A stretch of DNA of 64,000 nucleotides from Asterochloris sp. CNOR1 (Eukaryota; Chlorophyta; Trebouxiophyceae; Trebouxiales; Trebouxiaceae). The stretch is taken from assembly GCA_963969365.1 (NCBI GenBank), contig OZ017750.1, forward strand, positions 186,001 to 250,000, read 5' to 3'. Of this stretch, positions 33,150 to 47,469 are shown one piece after another. Made by a program: the position numbers and the translations under genes. Position 1 is the stretch's first letter, and each line of letters opens with the position of its first letter. Under the pieces are notes generated by a model that searched no databases, was not told the origin of the DNA, and worked only from the letters and a program-made list of their open reading frames with translations.

Positions 33150-35896
33150 TCATGCTGCACTCTCCACTGCACTGCTTTGTAACCTCTCTGCTTCTCTGAA
33201 GGCTGTGCTGTAAGGCAAGAACTCGCTGGAGTGCATGTCCATGGCCTTGAACATGGCGCTGGCTGCCGCAGGGATGTCAGCTATCTGCAACAGCAAAAGC
33301 GAAGGCAGTGAGGGGCCACACAATATTGTGAGGTCCTCTGGGCATTCTTGATAGCAGATGGTCCATGGAGATCAAAATCAATCAAGGACACACTGCAGCA
33401 GATGCCGGCTGCAAGGTTTGCCAGGGGCACCACCCCAGCTCACAAAGACCTGCGAATCTAGGCTGGTGGGCGCAAGTGTCAGCGTGCAGGCAGTTCTAGC
33501 AGAGCGCAGGGCGCTGACCTCATCCTTGGTCAGCTCGCGCATGAACTTGGCAGGGTTGCCGCCCCACAGCTGCCCCGCAGGCACCAGCCTCCCAGGCGGC
33601 AGCACGGTGCCCGGCTCCAGCACTGAGTGGGTCTCCACCAGGCAACCCTCCATGAGGATGGACTTGTCGCCGATGATGACCTGGCAGACAGGACAAGAAG
33701 GTGGCAGACAGAACAGGAAGGAGCTGCACCTTTCAAAGTCTGAGCTGCACTGTGTAGTGCTGGCTGGAAGATAGCAAGGGTGTGCTCAAAAAGGTTGTGG
33801 AGTGGGCATTTGCTCTCCCTGACACTGAGGGTTCTGAGGGTGGGAGCCAACTGTCTGCCAGATAGATGCTCTCGGACCACAACTGCCTGGTGCTGGCTGT
33901 GTGCTGCCTCAGGCTTGCAGGCCCACCACACTGCCAAGGTTCTCATACCTGGCTACAGTGGCTTCTGTTTTGAAGCAGGCAGCTGAGGTGCATACAGGAC
34001 AACTGCCAGGGGAGGTGCCCAAGCCACCATGTGGACCGTCAGGACGTCCACATGCACAGCTGCACAGTGGCAGTCTATGAGCAGCAGGTGGGGCCTGCCT
34101 GCGGCGCTCTAGGCAGGTGCCACCCTGGCTGGTGTCACCCTGGCTGTGCTGTGGCCTGTCTGAAAGATGTGCGCACCTCGTCCTCGACTGTCGCGCTTCG
34201 GATCATGCAGCCCTTGCCAATGGACACATAGCGTCCAATGCGCGTCGCGGCGCTCAGGCCTGTGGGGGACGTCCTGCAGAACGCACAGACAGCAGGTGAA
34301 CTGGCGAGCCACTCAGCCCCTGCAGGGGAGTGATTCGTGGCAGCAATCAGGCCGGTGGAGCACGTCCTGCAGGGCGAGAGGCAGGCTGTCAGTGGACTGA
34401 CAGGTGAGCTGCCCAGCATCTGCAGAGCAGTGATGTGCATCCAGGTAGACAGAGGGCGTCCTGCAAGACGGGCAGGCTGGCTGCCATTGGTGCGGGCGGC
34501 CACGCTGTGTGGTTGCCCCACCTCCCCCCGCCAGGGGCCTGCTGTTGCATGCACCTAGATGCAACATATGAGGTGCTGTACCCATATGAATGGACACATG
34601 TTCTCAGCGTGGTCCCCAGGCACTGCTTCTGGACTGCAGCGGGGTCCCGCAGGCTACCAAGATCCTGCTTCCTGCCTGCAGGGCCTCCACAAACACAGAC
34701 CAATTGTCTGGCAAACTTAGGCTTCTAAGCAGGGCAAACATGAGGAGCACTGCAGGTCCTCCTTGAGGCCACTTGGTTGAGTGTGAAGCAGAAGCAGGAC
34801 GAGTGGTGAAACAGGAGCCAAAGCTGCACAGCTGCCACAGCACAAGATGCGCTCCTCAGCAGACTGCTGCAGCGGCGTGCATTGGCCTCAGTCGCCAAGC
34901 ACTTCTGCAGCCCAGCAGACTCCATGTGAGGTCTCCTCTAACTAATTGCCTGCTCATGTTGAGAGAGGCTGTTTTTGTTCCATTTGGGATGTGAGACTTT
35001 GCGCAGGCAGCAGTGCGCGGGCGCCTCCCTCATGCAGCATCTGGCAGCTTGTTGTTTCATTTGGGGATGTGAGACTTTGCGCAGGCAGCAGTGCGCGGGC
35101 GCCTCCCTCATGCAGCAACCGGCAGCAGGGTGGGTCAAACCTGCTAGACACATGTCAGACGGCATGGAAGCTGTGAAGAGGGCCGTCAAGACAGCGCTTG
35201 GCGCCCAAAGACCCAAGTGCGTGCAGCGTCACAGGTTCAGATGCAGGTTGTCCGCATGCTGGTGCCGCAGGGGGCACTTGCAGAGCAGCAAAGAGCCCCA
35301 CCTGGCGGCGTGAATGACTGTGCGATCCTGGACGTTGGAGAAGGCGCCCACACTGATGTGGTTCAGGTCACCCCTGAGAACGCATCCATACCATATCGAC
35401 ACCTGCACAGCAGTCAACAGGGAAATGTAAGCAGAGCTGGCCATCCGGGCCACCCACTGATATGTGGACGGCCGTCACCGCCCTGCATACCAATGCCAGA
35501 AATGGACAACTGTGTCTACAGGCTGCTGCTCCTCCCAACCCAATTCAAGCACAGTGTAATTTCGGCTTTGCCACAGCCAATTCAGACAGCCAGCTTGGCA
35601 ACAGGCGAGCTTCACTGTGTGCAGCAGAGAGAGCCAGTCAGGCTGGCGGCCATCACCTCAGCACCCCTCACCTTGTCAAACAGATCCACATCTCCAACAA
35701 CCACTGCATTGGGAGCCACCCAGGCATCTGGCAGCAGCTCTGGCACCCGGTTGCCAAGGCAGATCAGCTGCCGTTGCCGGCAATAGGGCTCATCCTCTAT
35801 GTGCACTGGAGAGCGCAGTGCGGAGCTATTGCTGATTGACCTGCATTGCAGCATTCCATCAGGACACTGCAGTGGCCAGATGACATGGGACTGCAT
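33150..35896 (-). CDS. Gamma carbonic anhydrase-like (gamma-CAL) mitochondrial complex I subunit
   Basis: Phased exons from 5' to 3': 35,672-35,840, 35,302-35,402, 34,177-34,273, 33,519-33,680 and 33,150-33,284 (stop). The start is unclear: an in-frame ATG lies at 35,896, but an upstream exon with a mitochondrial leader is possible. The protein is a left-handed beta-helix with hexapeptide repeats: NRVPELLPDAWVAPNAVVVG, SIWYGCVLRGDLNHISVG, FSNVQDRTVIHAAR, IGRYVSIGKGCMIRSATVED, SILMEGCLVETHSVLEPGTV and GQLWGGNPAKFMRELT. Of the three zinc-binding His of true gamma-CAs, the first (VIHAAR) is kept but the later GH...LHG pair is replaced by GK...MIRS, as in plant gamma-CA-like proteins. Family knowledge: gamma-CAL proteins join gamma-CAs in the carbonic-anhydrase domain of complex I. 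It is divergent from proteasome alpha-5. Confidence 0.88.
34273..34480 (-). repeat. Duplicated acceptor of a gamma-CAL exon, about three copies
   Basis: The real exon begins GACGTCCCCCACAGGCCTGA at 34,273 after CTGCAG. In the upstream intron a near-copy, CTGCAG then GACGTGCTCCACCGGCCTGA, occurs near 34,368, and a third, more diverged one (GCAGGACGCCCTCTG) near 34,465. The copies decay away from the exon. Confidence 0.75.
34988..35117. repeat. Direct repeat of 52 bp, identical copies, in a gamma-CAL intron
   Basis: The 52-bp text starting GATGTGAGACTTTGCGCAGG occurs at 34,988-35,039 and again at 35,066-35,117 (78-bp period) with no differences seen, so the duplication is recent compared with the decayed repeats elsewhere in this gene. 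Confidence 0.88.
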
Positions 35897-36373
35897 CAGG
35901 AGACTGCCAGTGCGCTGCGCTGATGTGGTTGTAAGTGCAGAGGCAGATGCATCTGATCGTGGGTGATGCTGCTGCGAATGGCATCCTGGACACAATCATG
36001 CAGGCTGCAGGATGCAGGGCAAGGGGTGCTCACCTGATAGAGACTGGCAGGTGTTGTCCTGCTGATGGCAGGGCAGCAAGGGCAGCTGGGGTGCAAGTCA
36101 GGGCACCAGTGCCCTGCTCGATGTGCCCACAGACGGCCTGTACGCGCTTCAGGAGGTGCCTCCCTCTTCGCAGGCCTGCAGACATTGCTGCATGCAAGCA
36201 AGATTCAGCTGGAAGGCAACCCTTGCCAGACCCTGCAAAAAAGCTGATCAAACTGATTTGGCTCTGTGGGCATCTGGGCTGCTTTCCAACTCTCGATCTG
36301 TGTTTGATTACCTCTGACTGCGATTTGACAGGTCGCACTGCAGCAGCAGGACAGTGATCTGGGCCAGCTCTGA

Positions 36374-38708
<2,335 letters not shown>

Positions 38709-38865
38709 TAAGCAAGCAGTCATTGTGTTGGGGACTGACAGCAACACACAGCAGATTCATGTCGTTTGTGAGGCAGAGCCCTGAATGGCAGGGCTAGGCA
38801 GGCTGCTGTGCAGGTGCTATAGTTTGTTTGAAACATTGACTTAGGAGCTTAGATATGCAGGCGGC

Positions 38866-41800
38866 TCAGACGCCTGCAGTCCTCTTTCTCAGGAAGACAT
38901 ACACCAGGAAGCGCAGAACGACCAGCATGACTATCAAGATGACTGGGTCCAGCACCAGCCACAACTTGCTGTCTACATTTTGTGTTAGTCCAATGGTAGA
39001 GGAAATTGCGTCAGGAGGTACAGCCACACAGGCAGGGTTTGACTGGGGGTTTGGTGCATCAAAGCTCTCCATCACTCCTGCAGAGGAGGGAGCCAGAGTC
39101 GTAGGCACAGGGACTTAAGAGAGAGGGAGCTGCAGTGCTCAAGTCTTTACATGACAGCACAACAGCCACCACATGCAGAAGCACCTCACCTGACACGCCC
39201 GGGCGGGTGCAGGAGTACCTGCAGGCAACACACAGAGCTCGGCAATCTGGTCAAACATCTCAGTAAGCTGGGCTAGGTCATGCAGTGCAGGATGGCATGG
39301 CTCACAGTGTCCGGCCGCTGAACTCTATTCTTGTCAGCAGTCCTGTAGCCAAGCATGGAGGTGGTCAGTGGCCAGGCAGCACTCAGCAGCAGATGTGGCC
39401 CACCAGCACGTGGGCTGCTACAGATGGCAAATGACAGCGACTGATGGCAAAGCCTGCCAGGGAGCAGCCGCACCGGCCCACCAGCAGCGCGCTGCACAGC
39501 GTCTCTCACCTAGCCCATAAAACACGAAGCTCAAATACTTGATCCAGCTGATCCAGACCTGCACGTGCACCAGTCAAGAGTGAAAGGCGGCCAGGCAGGT
39601 ATGGCGGGCCTGAAGTGCTGGTTTGAAGCTCTAAGCTCAAGTCCCAGTACTTGCAGCTGCTGGCCTGCAGATGATGCTGCACTGAGCTGCTCACCGGTAT
39701 TGAGCGGACAAAGTATCCTGCTGTCAGCACCATCGTCAGCATGATGATGGCTGCAATGGTCTGCGCACTGCAGAGCAGCATTGAGCACTCAGTGCATCCA
39801 CTAAAGCTGGGCCTAACACTTGGGTTATGGTCCCGCAGGGGGGGGTGAGGGGGGGGAGGGAGTTTCTTTGGCAGATCAGACCAGGTCAGAGTAAGAAACA
39901 GCTCAAGGGTTGGGCATCTACAGCTGCGCTGAGCAGCACTCACGTCTTTGGATCCATCAGAATGGTCCCGAGCAGCAGACCCCAGGACTGCGCCACCAGC
40001 ATCGTCAAGAGGACAGTGAAGTAGTTGCAGAAGAACGCTGAGGCAGAATACCGCAGCCCTGAACATAGGGAGTCAAGCATTAGTGACACCGGTGGAGACA
40101 TGACAGCGTTGCGGAGGCATGAACAGGGCACACCCGCAAGCAAAGGCTCACAGGAGCAGACAGACAAGGGCTGCACAGCCCCGCACCCACGCTACAGGCG
40201 AGGCTGGCGACTGATGCAATGTGCGGCTTGCACGGTGTGAAGCATGCTTGATCAGTCTTAGGTATGCTGGATCAGTGCGCTTGCAGATGTAGTAAGAGAG
40301 GCATGCATGTGGGTTCTCCGAGGCAATGAATGACATAATACCATTGTGAGCTTGCCCATGAGGCCCAGACCCACCTCCAATGAAGTACACCAGCAGCAGG
40401 AAGATGGTGGGGATGGACAGATCCATGGGCACATCAGAGCCAGTGCGAGCGAAGAAGAATGCACTCAGCCTGCAGCAGCATCCGCCACTGTGTAGGCAGG
40501 GGTGCTGCAGGCCACACCGCTGCGCACTGTGCTCCGTGCCAGCTCACAAGCCACCCAGGCAGGTTCTGGAAGCATCGCTGAGGATGCTGTGAGAGCAGCT
40601 GGCGGCACTATCAGGCCAAAGGAGCACGCATCAATATGCAAAGCATGCGCCATGGTTGACATGACATGCCTTGTATGCACAAAAAAGCAGTGTATGGGAC
40701 GCAACGGTGTTTGATACAAACAAAGCTCAGCACAAGCAGGGCTGGGTTCTGCCGGCTAGAAATGCAGAAAACTTAATGCCCACAGCTCATTCTGAGCAGG
40801 CACAGGCATCACTGAGCGCAGCTTGCCTGTACATTCCTGAAGCCCGCTCCTTGAGCAGCATCTGCAGGAGAGCAGGCACGCTCAGCTGCAGTCCAGCCTG
40901 GCTGCAGGCAATGCGCATGTGGCTGTGCACAATGCAAGCACTGACGCCCGGCTGAACACAGGAGGCTGCAGAGCACAGGCCTGTATAGCGCTGCCTGGAG
41001 CTGGCTGCTAGCTGCTGAGCCCTTGGCCTTGCATCAGCTATAGAGGCAGGCATAGACAGGGGCAGATCAGATACCACCTCAGCCAGTGGCTCACCTTACG
41101 CTCCTCTGGCATCACAAAGAGCGCCACAAACAGCTGGCGGAATCCCTGCAGGCGCAGCACAGCCCTCAGCACAGGTGCAGCAGGGTTGTCAGGCGCTGCG
41201 AACAGCAGGCCAGTACCCTGCAGGCTGACCACAGCTCCCTATGAAGGCAAGCACCAGGTTCCTCAGAGACGAGTGTTGGTCGGCCACCCTATCCTGCGAT
41301 AACCGATGACAATGGCAGGCAAAGAATGATCTTGCAATACAGCACCATCAAGCATGCCTGTGGGACAGCCATGCAGTCTGGCAAAACCCCATACAGAGCA
41401 AAAGTGCGCCCCCCATCAACCTCACCAGGAAGAGCAGCTCGAAAAAGAGCAGTCCCAAGGTGTCGGTGGCTGCTGAGACTGTGTCCTTCTGGGCGCGCTG
41501 CAGGCGAACAGGGACATGGTGAGGGCATGTACAACCCCACAGCTGCAGCTGCGCTCGCAGCGCTGTGCCTAACATGCTCGAGATGGTTGTGGTTCACAGG
41601 ACACAGGGTGGGGGCATGGGGGACGATCCCGCAGCTGCAGCAGCGCTGGCCATGTTGTGACCAGCTATGCAACAGGCACACTATGGGTGCGAAAATGTTG
41701 GCATTGATGCCTGGCAAGGCGGTGCAGCTGGCGGCTGGCCTTGCCTGCAATGTGCCAGCCTCACATGTGAAACAATCTGCTTGGAAGTGCAGCTGAGCTC

Positions 41801-44800
41801 TCCCGCTGTTGAGGCCAAAAGCGGGCAACACCAAATCTGGTTGCTGTAGATCAAACTCTTTCTGCCTGCTTCAGACCACAACTTGCTGCCCAAAGTGTGA
41901 CATGTGGTTGCCTACACCAACAAGACTGACCTGCAGCCAGAACAGCCCCGCCAACACTCCAATGATGATGAATTGGCAGAAGTCTTGGGTGGAGAGGGTC
42001 TGGAAGCGCCGCGTTCGCACACACCTGTATCACAAGCAAGTAACAGAGCATCAGAACACAGCTTAAGTAGAGCGACATGTATGGTGCAGCGTACAGGCTG
42101 GTGCATCCTCAGAGCGATACACTACAGCTAGGGCATCCTGCCTGCTATGGCTTGGGAGACCTCACCGAGTGAACAATATGCGCAGCTGCATAGGGTAGCT
42201 GGCACCCCAGCGGCTGCCCTTGGCCTCAGTCAGGACCTGCCCTTGTGTTGCAGCCTGCAGCAGCCCACAACAGGGCTTCACTACCCTGTTAAGAGAGTAT
42301 GCCATGTGGCAAGGGGACATGCAGCTCTGCAGCTGTGATGCGCCTGAAGACAGGCAAATGCCTCAGGTGCACTACAGTGACGCTGAGGGCTCCACCCAGC
42401 AGCTGTAGCAGCTGTGACGACTTCAAAGACAGCAGACACCTCAGATGCTCTGCAGTGAGGCTGCAACACCCACTCAGCAGGCTGCAGCGCCTCACACCAA
42501 GCAGCCCTTAGCTAGAAGAGGGGCCCAGAGCAAATAGCACTTGGTGAGGAGAGGGTCTGGTAAGACTTATTGCTCTATGCAGCAGGTGGTGCTGTTCCAA
42601 GACACATTACACCCCCCAAAAAGCAGCGTGCAAGGCTCAAGCCTGAATTGGCAGTGTCTACAGCAAACAGCCTGAGACTGCTGGGATCTGCAGCTTGAAA
42701 ATGCATGGCCCCACCATCCTCAAGGTCTCACCTGTTCCTTCCTGCCTTCTAGCAGGGCATCAAGGTGACCATTGGCATAGCCATTGGCTGACCCATTTGC
42801 AGACACTTGAGAGCTGCCTGCGCCCAGCTGTTTGGAGGACTTGAACTTGTCTGCAGTCAACACAGCAGTCTCAGTGTAAAACGAAAAAGGTGTGCAGAAG
42901 CAGAGGGACTTGCAGACCACCCTGAGTCAGTCCTCAGCACGCATCACATGCAACAGCACAGGCATGTAACGCTTGCCCAGCACATCAGCATGGGGGTCAA
43001 GCAGTGCGGTGACATGCAATGGTGCTGCTGAGCAGGCAGAGCACCCAGCACCCGCTGCCTCCACTGACGGCTAGAGCAGAGCAACACAGCCTGCGCAGCA
43101 GGGCATGAACAGAGCTGATACGAGCCCGTAGCAGCCCTGCCTGGCCTGCTATGGGAAGCTGCAAGCCTCCTCAGCCTCGTGGACACCCTGATGTTGACAA
43201 ACGATGACACCCTGAGGTACACAACTCAGACATATGCATAGCTTTCACAGTACTGGCCAATGCAACAACTAGCCAGCCTTGCTGGAACACCAAGAGCTTG
43301 TTCAAGACCCCCCTCCCCCCCCGCCGCGCACCAACCCTACACTGCTCATGTTGGAGAGTCTCATGTTTGTGGCTCAGCTCGATTCACGGCAGACAGGACT
43401 CCAGAACTTGCCTGCCTCCACTGAGGGTCGCAGCAGCACCACCTCGCGGTTGGAGGTGCTGGGCACATAGCCATCTAGGGCATGCTGCTCCAGGTACTTC
43501 TCACTCAACTGGATCAGATAGGCTCTGCTTTCCTCCCCATTTCTGCAGGGGGCCAGCAACAACGCTTTGGAGCATTGCCCTCAGCTGGATCAGGTCTGCT
43601 GGGCGCACATGTACAGTGCACGAGATGCAGCAACAATGTGGGGCACCATGAAGACCGTGATCTCAGGTGGAGGGCTGAGAGGCCCCATGCAGTGCTGCGC
43701 CGCACACCAAGCCACTGAACAATGCAGCAACAGGCTTGATTCTGCTGCAGCGAGGCCCGGAGGCGCACCTGTCCTCAGTGTAGACATCAGAGCTGGCAAT
43801 GTCCAGGATGAAGTCCGCCACATTGACCTTGTAGGGCAGCGTGTACCCCAGTTGGTCAAACCTACAGGGTGTAAGCTAAAGATTAGGGGTTCGACAACAG
43901 TAGGGATGAAACGGAAGTGGGAACCAAAAAAGTTGACATCTGGCAGATCCCAGAATTGGCACAGTGTGCCATCAGAGAAGCTGTTTGCAGCAGAAATTTA
44001 AAGAGGTCTGCTTACCACTGGTCCACATAGCTGGCCTTGCCATAGTACAGAGCATGACCCTACACACAGGCATAGCAATGCATGAGTAAAGCGTGAGCAA
44101 GAAACCTTTCGTATTTGCATGCCGGTGGGAGCACTTCGGCTACAGGCCTGGCAGCAGCCAGCCACATGCACAGCTGCTTGTGCTCTATAGGCTGGGCACC
44201 AGCAGGTCCATGCAGCCACTGAATGTGCTGGTCAGCAGCAACACAGCGCATGTTTGAATTGCTACCTTGCTGAGCAGCAGAAGCTTGTCGAGCTGCTGGA
44301 ACAGGCGGCTAGAGGGCTGGTGGATGGTGGTCACAATTGCCCTGCCGCCCTTTGCCAGGTCTCTGAGGGTTGAGAGTAAGTGCATGGCTGTTGTGCTGTC
44401 CAGGCCTACAGACGGCAGTGCTCAGTGACTTAGCTCGTGACAACTTGAAGCCTTAAGCTGATAAAGCAAGCTGAGCAGTAGCTGGTGTTAGACAGCACGT
44501 CGCAGTGCCAGGTGACTGAGCTTGTGAAAGACGCAAAGGCTAAGTTCATGAAGCATACTTGACAGCAGCTGGTGCCCACAAAGTGGTGCAGGCCTCACCA
44601 CTTGTGGGCTCATCTAAAAGCACTAGGGAAGGGTTGATCAGTAGTTCATGCCCGATTGATGCCCTGCATGCAGCAACAGCAAGATGAGTGCCGCTGGTTA
44701 CCAACATCCAGCAGAGCAAGTCAGGGGACAGAGGAATCACTGACTGCTGGAGTGTGGCAGCACAGCCTGAGGGCGCACAGCGTGTGCAGCTCCCCAGCGC

Positions 44801-47220
44801 ACTGGGAAGACAGTTGCTGCTGCCAATGCTGAGAGAATTTGCCGACATTGCAGGCCGCAAACGGCTGGGTCCACAAAAACAACATCGGTGGCTGTCCTGA
44901 CATGTCGGCAGCTCAAGGCGGCGCAGGGCGCTCTGGAGGGCAGAGCAACCCACCTCTTGCGCTCCCCTCCACTGATGCCTTTTCTGAAGAAGCCACCTGC
45001 AGCCGGAAGGCAGACATTGAGCCGCAGTGCGGAGCAGTGCAGTGCAGGACGCCAGGCAGCATCATCTCAGCCTCGACCACTGCTGGGAGGCTGCTGACAA
45101 CGCAGCAGCCACCAAAACATTCAGAGGTTGGGAAGCAAACTTGATATGAGAAAACCCTGTCCAAACCCTGCCTCACCCACAATAGTGTCCTTGCAGCTGT
45201 CCAACCCCAATGCCCGAATGACTGTGAAGACCCTCTCCTTCTTGGCTGCCTCACTCATGTGCCGGGGCAGGCGCAGCATGGCTGCATAGTACAGCGTCTC
45301 ATACACTGTCAAAGACTCATACAGCAGGTCATCCTGCAGGCACCAAAGACTGGCTGATCACTATGTGCTGCTGGCAGCTCACAACTCAAACACCAGATAG
45401 CATGTGCTTGCCCTGCAGATGCTGGGACCCTGCTGGGGAATGGGTTGCAGATGCTAAGACGACCAATAAAAGAGCTCAAGGCAGCAGACCATGCACATTG
45501 TTGAGGCTCAGGCATGGCAGCAGACTGGAGGCATGGCATGTGGTGGACACAGGCTGTGAGAAGGCCCTCAACAGACTTGGTATGGCTGACAGCACATGTG
45601 CAGGTCACCAGACCTGCATCACAAACCCAATCTGGCGTTTGTGCCGCTTGGTCAGCTGGCCGCCATTGAAAGTGATCTCTCCAGAGCGCTTCATGGCCCT
45701 GCACATGCAGTAAGCAGGGCTGAGTGCAGCATGCAGGATATTGAACAGCGCCAAGGTGATACAAGGGATGTGGGGTCAAGCACAACATGCAGTGTCACAA
45801 GGCACAGCAGGCAGTGTCAACAGACACCGCCTACATCCAGCCCACATGTCCTGGCCCCACCACATCAGCACAAGGCCAGCAACGCATGCACCACTGGCAA
45901 GCACAGCATGCAGCAACTACAGCATGCAGCACGTCTCCTGGGGGGACCACCAGCAGCACAGGGGCCACCAGCACTGTGACCTGGCCAGGTGGTCAGCGTC
46001 GGCAGCATACACATCCCACAGGGCACTCACTTCTGAGCACGTGAGCCAATGATGCTCAGCAGGGTCGTTTTCCCAGACCCACTGGGCCCCATGAAAGCTT
46101 CCACTGCAGCCAGACCAGACATAGACTGTTCACATCCTGGCTTTGGCATGCAGCACCAACAGTGCTCACTCTGGCAGCTCTGCAGCCTGCTAGGATGCAT
46201 GATCTCATGATGCGTCGCGCACAGCACATGCTTGAACAGCATACAGCGCAAGTTTGCCCCAGGATTGCCCGGTTTGTTTGGCACAAACTGCAGCCTGCTT
46301 CAGTTAGAGGCAGTGTTCAAGACAGCCTCACCTTCGCCTGGCCGGCAACAACCATTAATGTTGAACAGGATCTGCAGCAGCAGACACATGGGCACACTGC
46401 TTGGGGGGATTGGGAAGAAGCAGTTGTGCCATCAACAACAGATCTGGTGCCAGAGTAGTGCAGCCGCGCCACATCCACCCTCAAAGGGCAGCAGCTCCTT
46501 GCCGGCAGTGCATGCATGCATGGAGAGAGGCCCCCACCACACACACCAACCTGTCGGAGTTCTGGGTCATTGCTGTTCTTGGCAGCCTCTGCCTTGCTGG
46601 CCTCCTTCCCGCTGCCCTTCTTGCCTGCCCCCATGAAGGGCAGCTTGGGAAATGTGAAGCGGGGAATGCCAGGTATGATGTTACCGCCTGTGGGTGCCAT
46701 GGAGGGCACGAAAGCGTCCACATGTGAGTACCTGCATGGCATGGCATCCATATACCAACCCTCAACACACACACAGCTCATACAGGTAGTGGCCTGGCAG
46801 GTGTGTTGTAGCTGCATGCACTGCTGGTCACCACACGGTTTGCTATGAGTAGCAACCAGTGTCGGCTGAGTGTGCCACCTGCGCAACCAGACATGCTAAT
46901 GGGACGATGCAGTAGTGCCTGGCGTGCTGTCATGCATGCCAGCAGCGCACGGGTGTTTGACAGAGGCGACAGCCATGACATCAGCTCCTCCCCCTTGTAG
47001 ACACTCACTGGAGATACAGCTGCTTTTCCCTGGGCACATCTTCTAGCAGGTGCACATCGCCGCCCTCTGGGTTTCCAATGGTGATGGTGTGTTGCAGAGG
47101 ACCTGGCTCCTCATGCCTGTGTGAGTCGCCATTCAGGCTGAGGCTGATTCTCCTGCTGCTGTTCCTGCTCTGCAGTTCCTCTGGAGACACCTCTATGCTG
47201 GCACCACGCTCAAGCACCAT
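38866..47220 (-). CDS. ABCG-family half-size ABC transporter (NBD-TMD)
   Basis: ATG at 47,220 (exon 47,009-47,220), next exon 46,551-46,731, then the ATP-binding domain: [11 protein letters not shown] joined to [20 protein letters not shown] (Walker A, about 46,030-46,110), [20 protein letters not shown] (45,610-45,695), [19 protein letters not shown] (45,185-45,335), signature ISGGERKR (about 44,945-44,990), Walker [11 protein letters not shown] (about 44,610) and H-loop [20 protein letters not shown] (44,270-44,405). Linker exons include [12 protein letters not shown]. The membrane domain runs through [16 protein letters not shown] (about 41,940-42,020), [76 protein letters not shown] and [14 protein letters not shown] to a last helix, [20 protein letters not shown], ending at 38,866. 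NBD before TMD is the reverse order typical of ABCG/WHITE half-transporters, which work as dimers to export lipids or hormones. The exon between 46,440 and 46,500 is unresolved. Substrate unknown. Confidence 0.92.
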
Positions 47221-47382
47221 TTACTCGGTGGCCTCAAAAGCACGAAAGTGCACTGAAAGGAAAGGGACAAGGCCTTTTTCCTGCCTCTGCACAGATCAGC
47301 ACACGACTTCGTCAAGCCTCCTGCTCAGTGTTGGTCCCAAATGTGCTGTGCAGGTCCCTGCTGGCGCTACGAATTCAGATTC

Positions 47383-47394
47383 CTTATATATAAA
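47383..47394 (-). promoter_or_regulatory. TATA box of the ABCG gene
   Basis: On the minus strand the text reads TTATATATAAGG, about 165 bases upstream of the ABCG start codon at 47,220. The spacer to the aldolase stop (47,470) is only 249 bases, so this is the obvious core promoter element for ABCG. Confidence 0.65.
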
Positions 47395-47469
47395 CAAAAA
47401 GCAGTTGCACTAAACAGCTGCAAAACTCAGTGAGCGGGGGGAGAAGGGCTCAGGAGGACCTGGCAGGGC

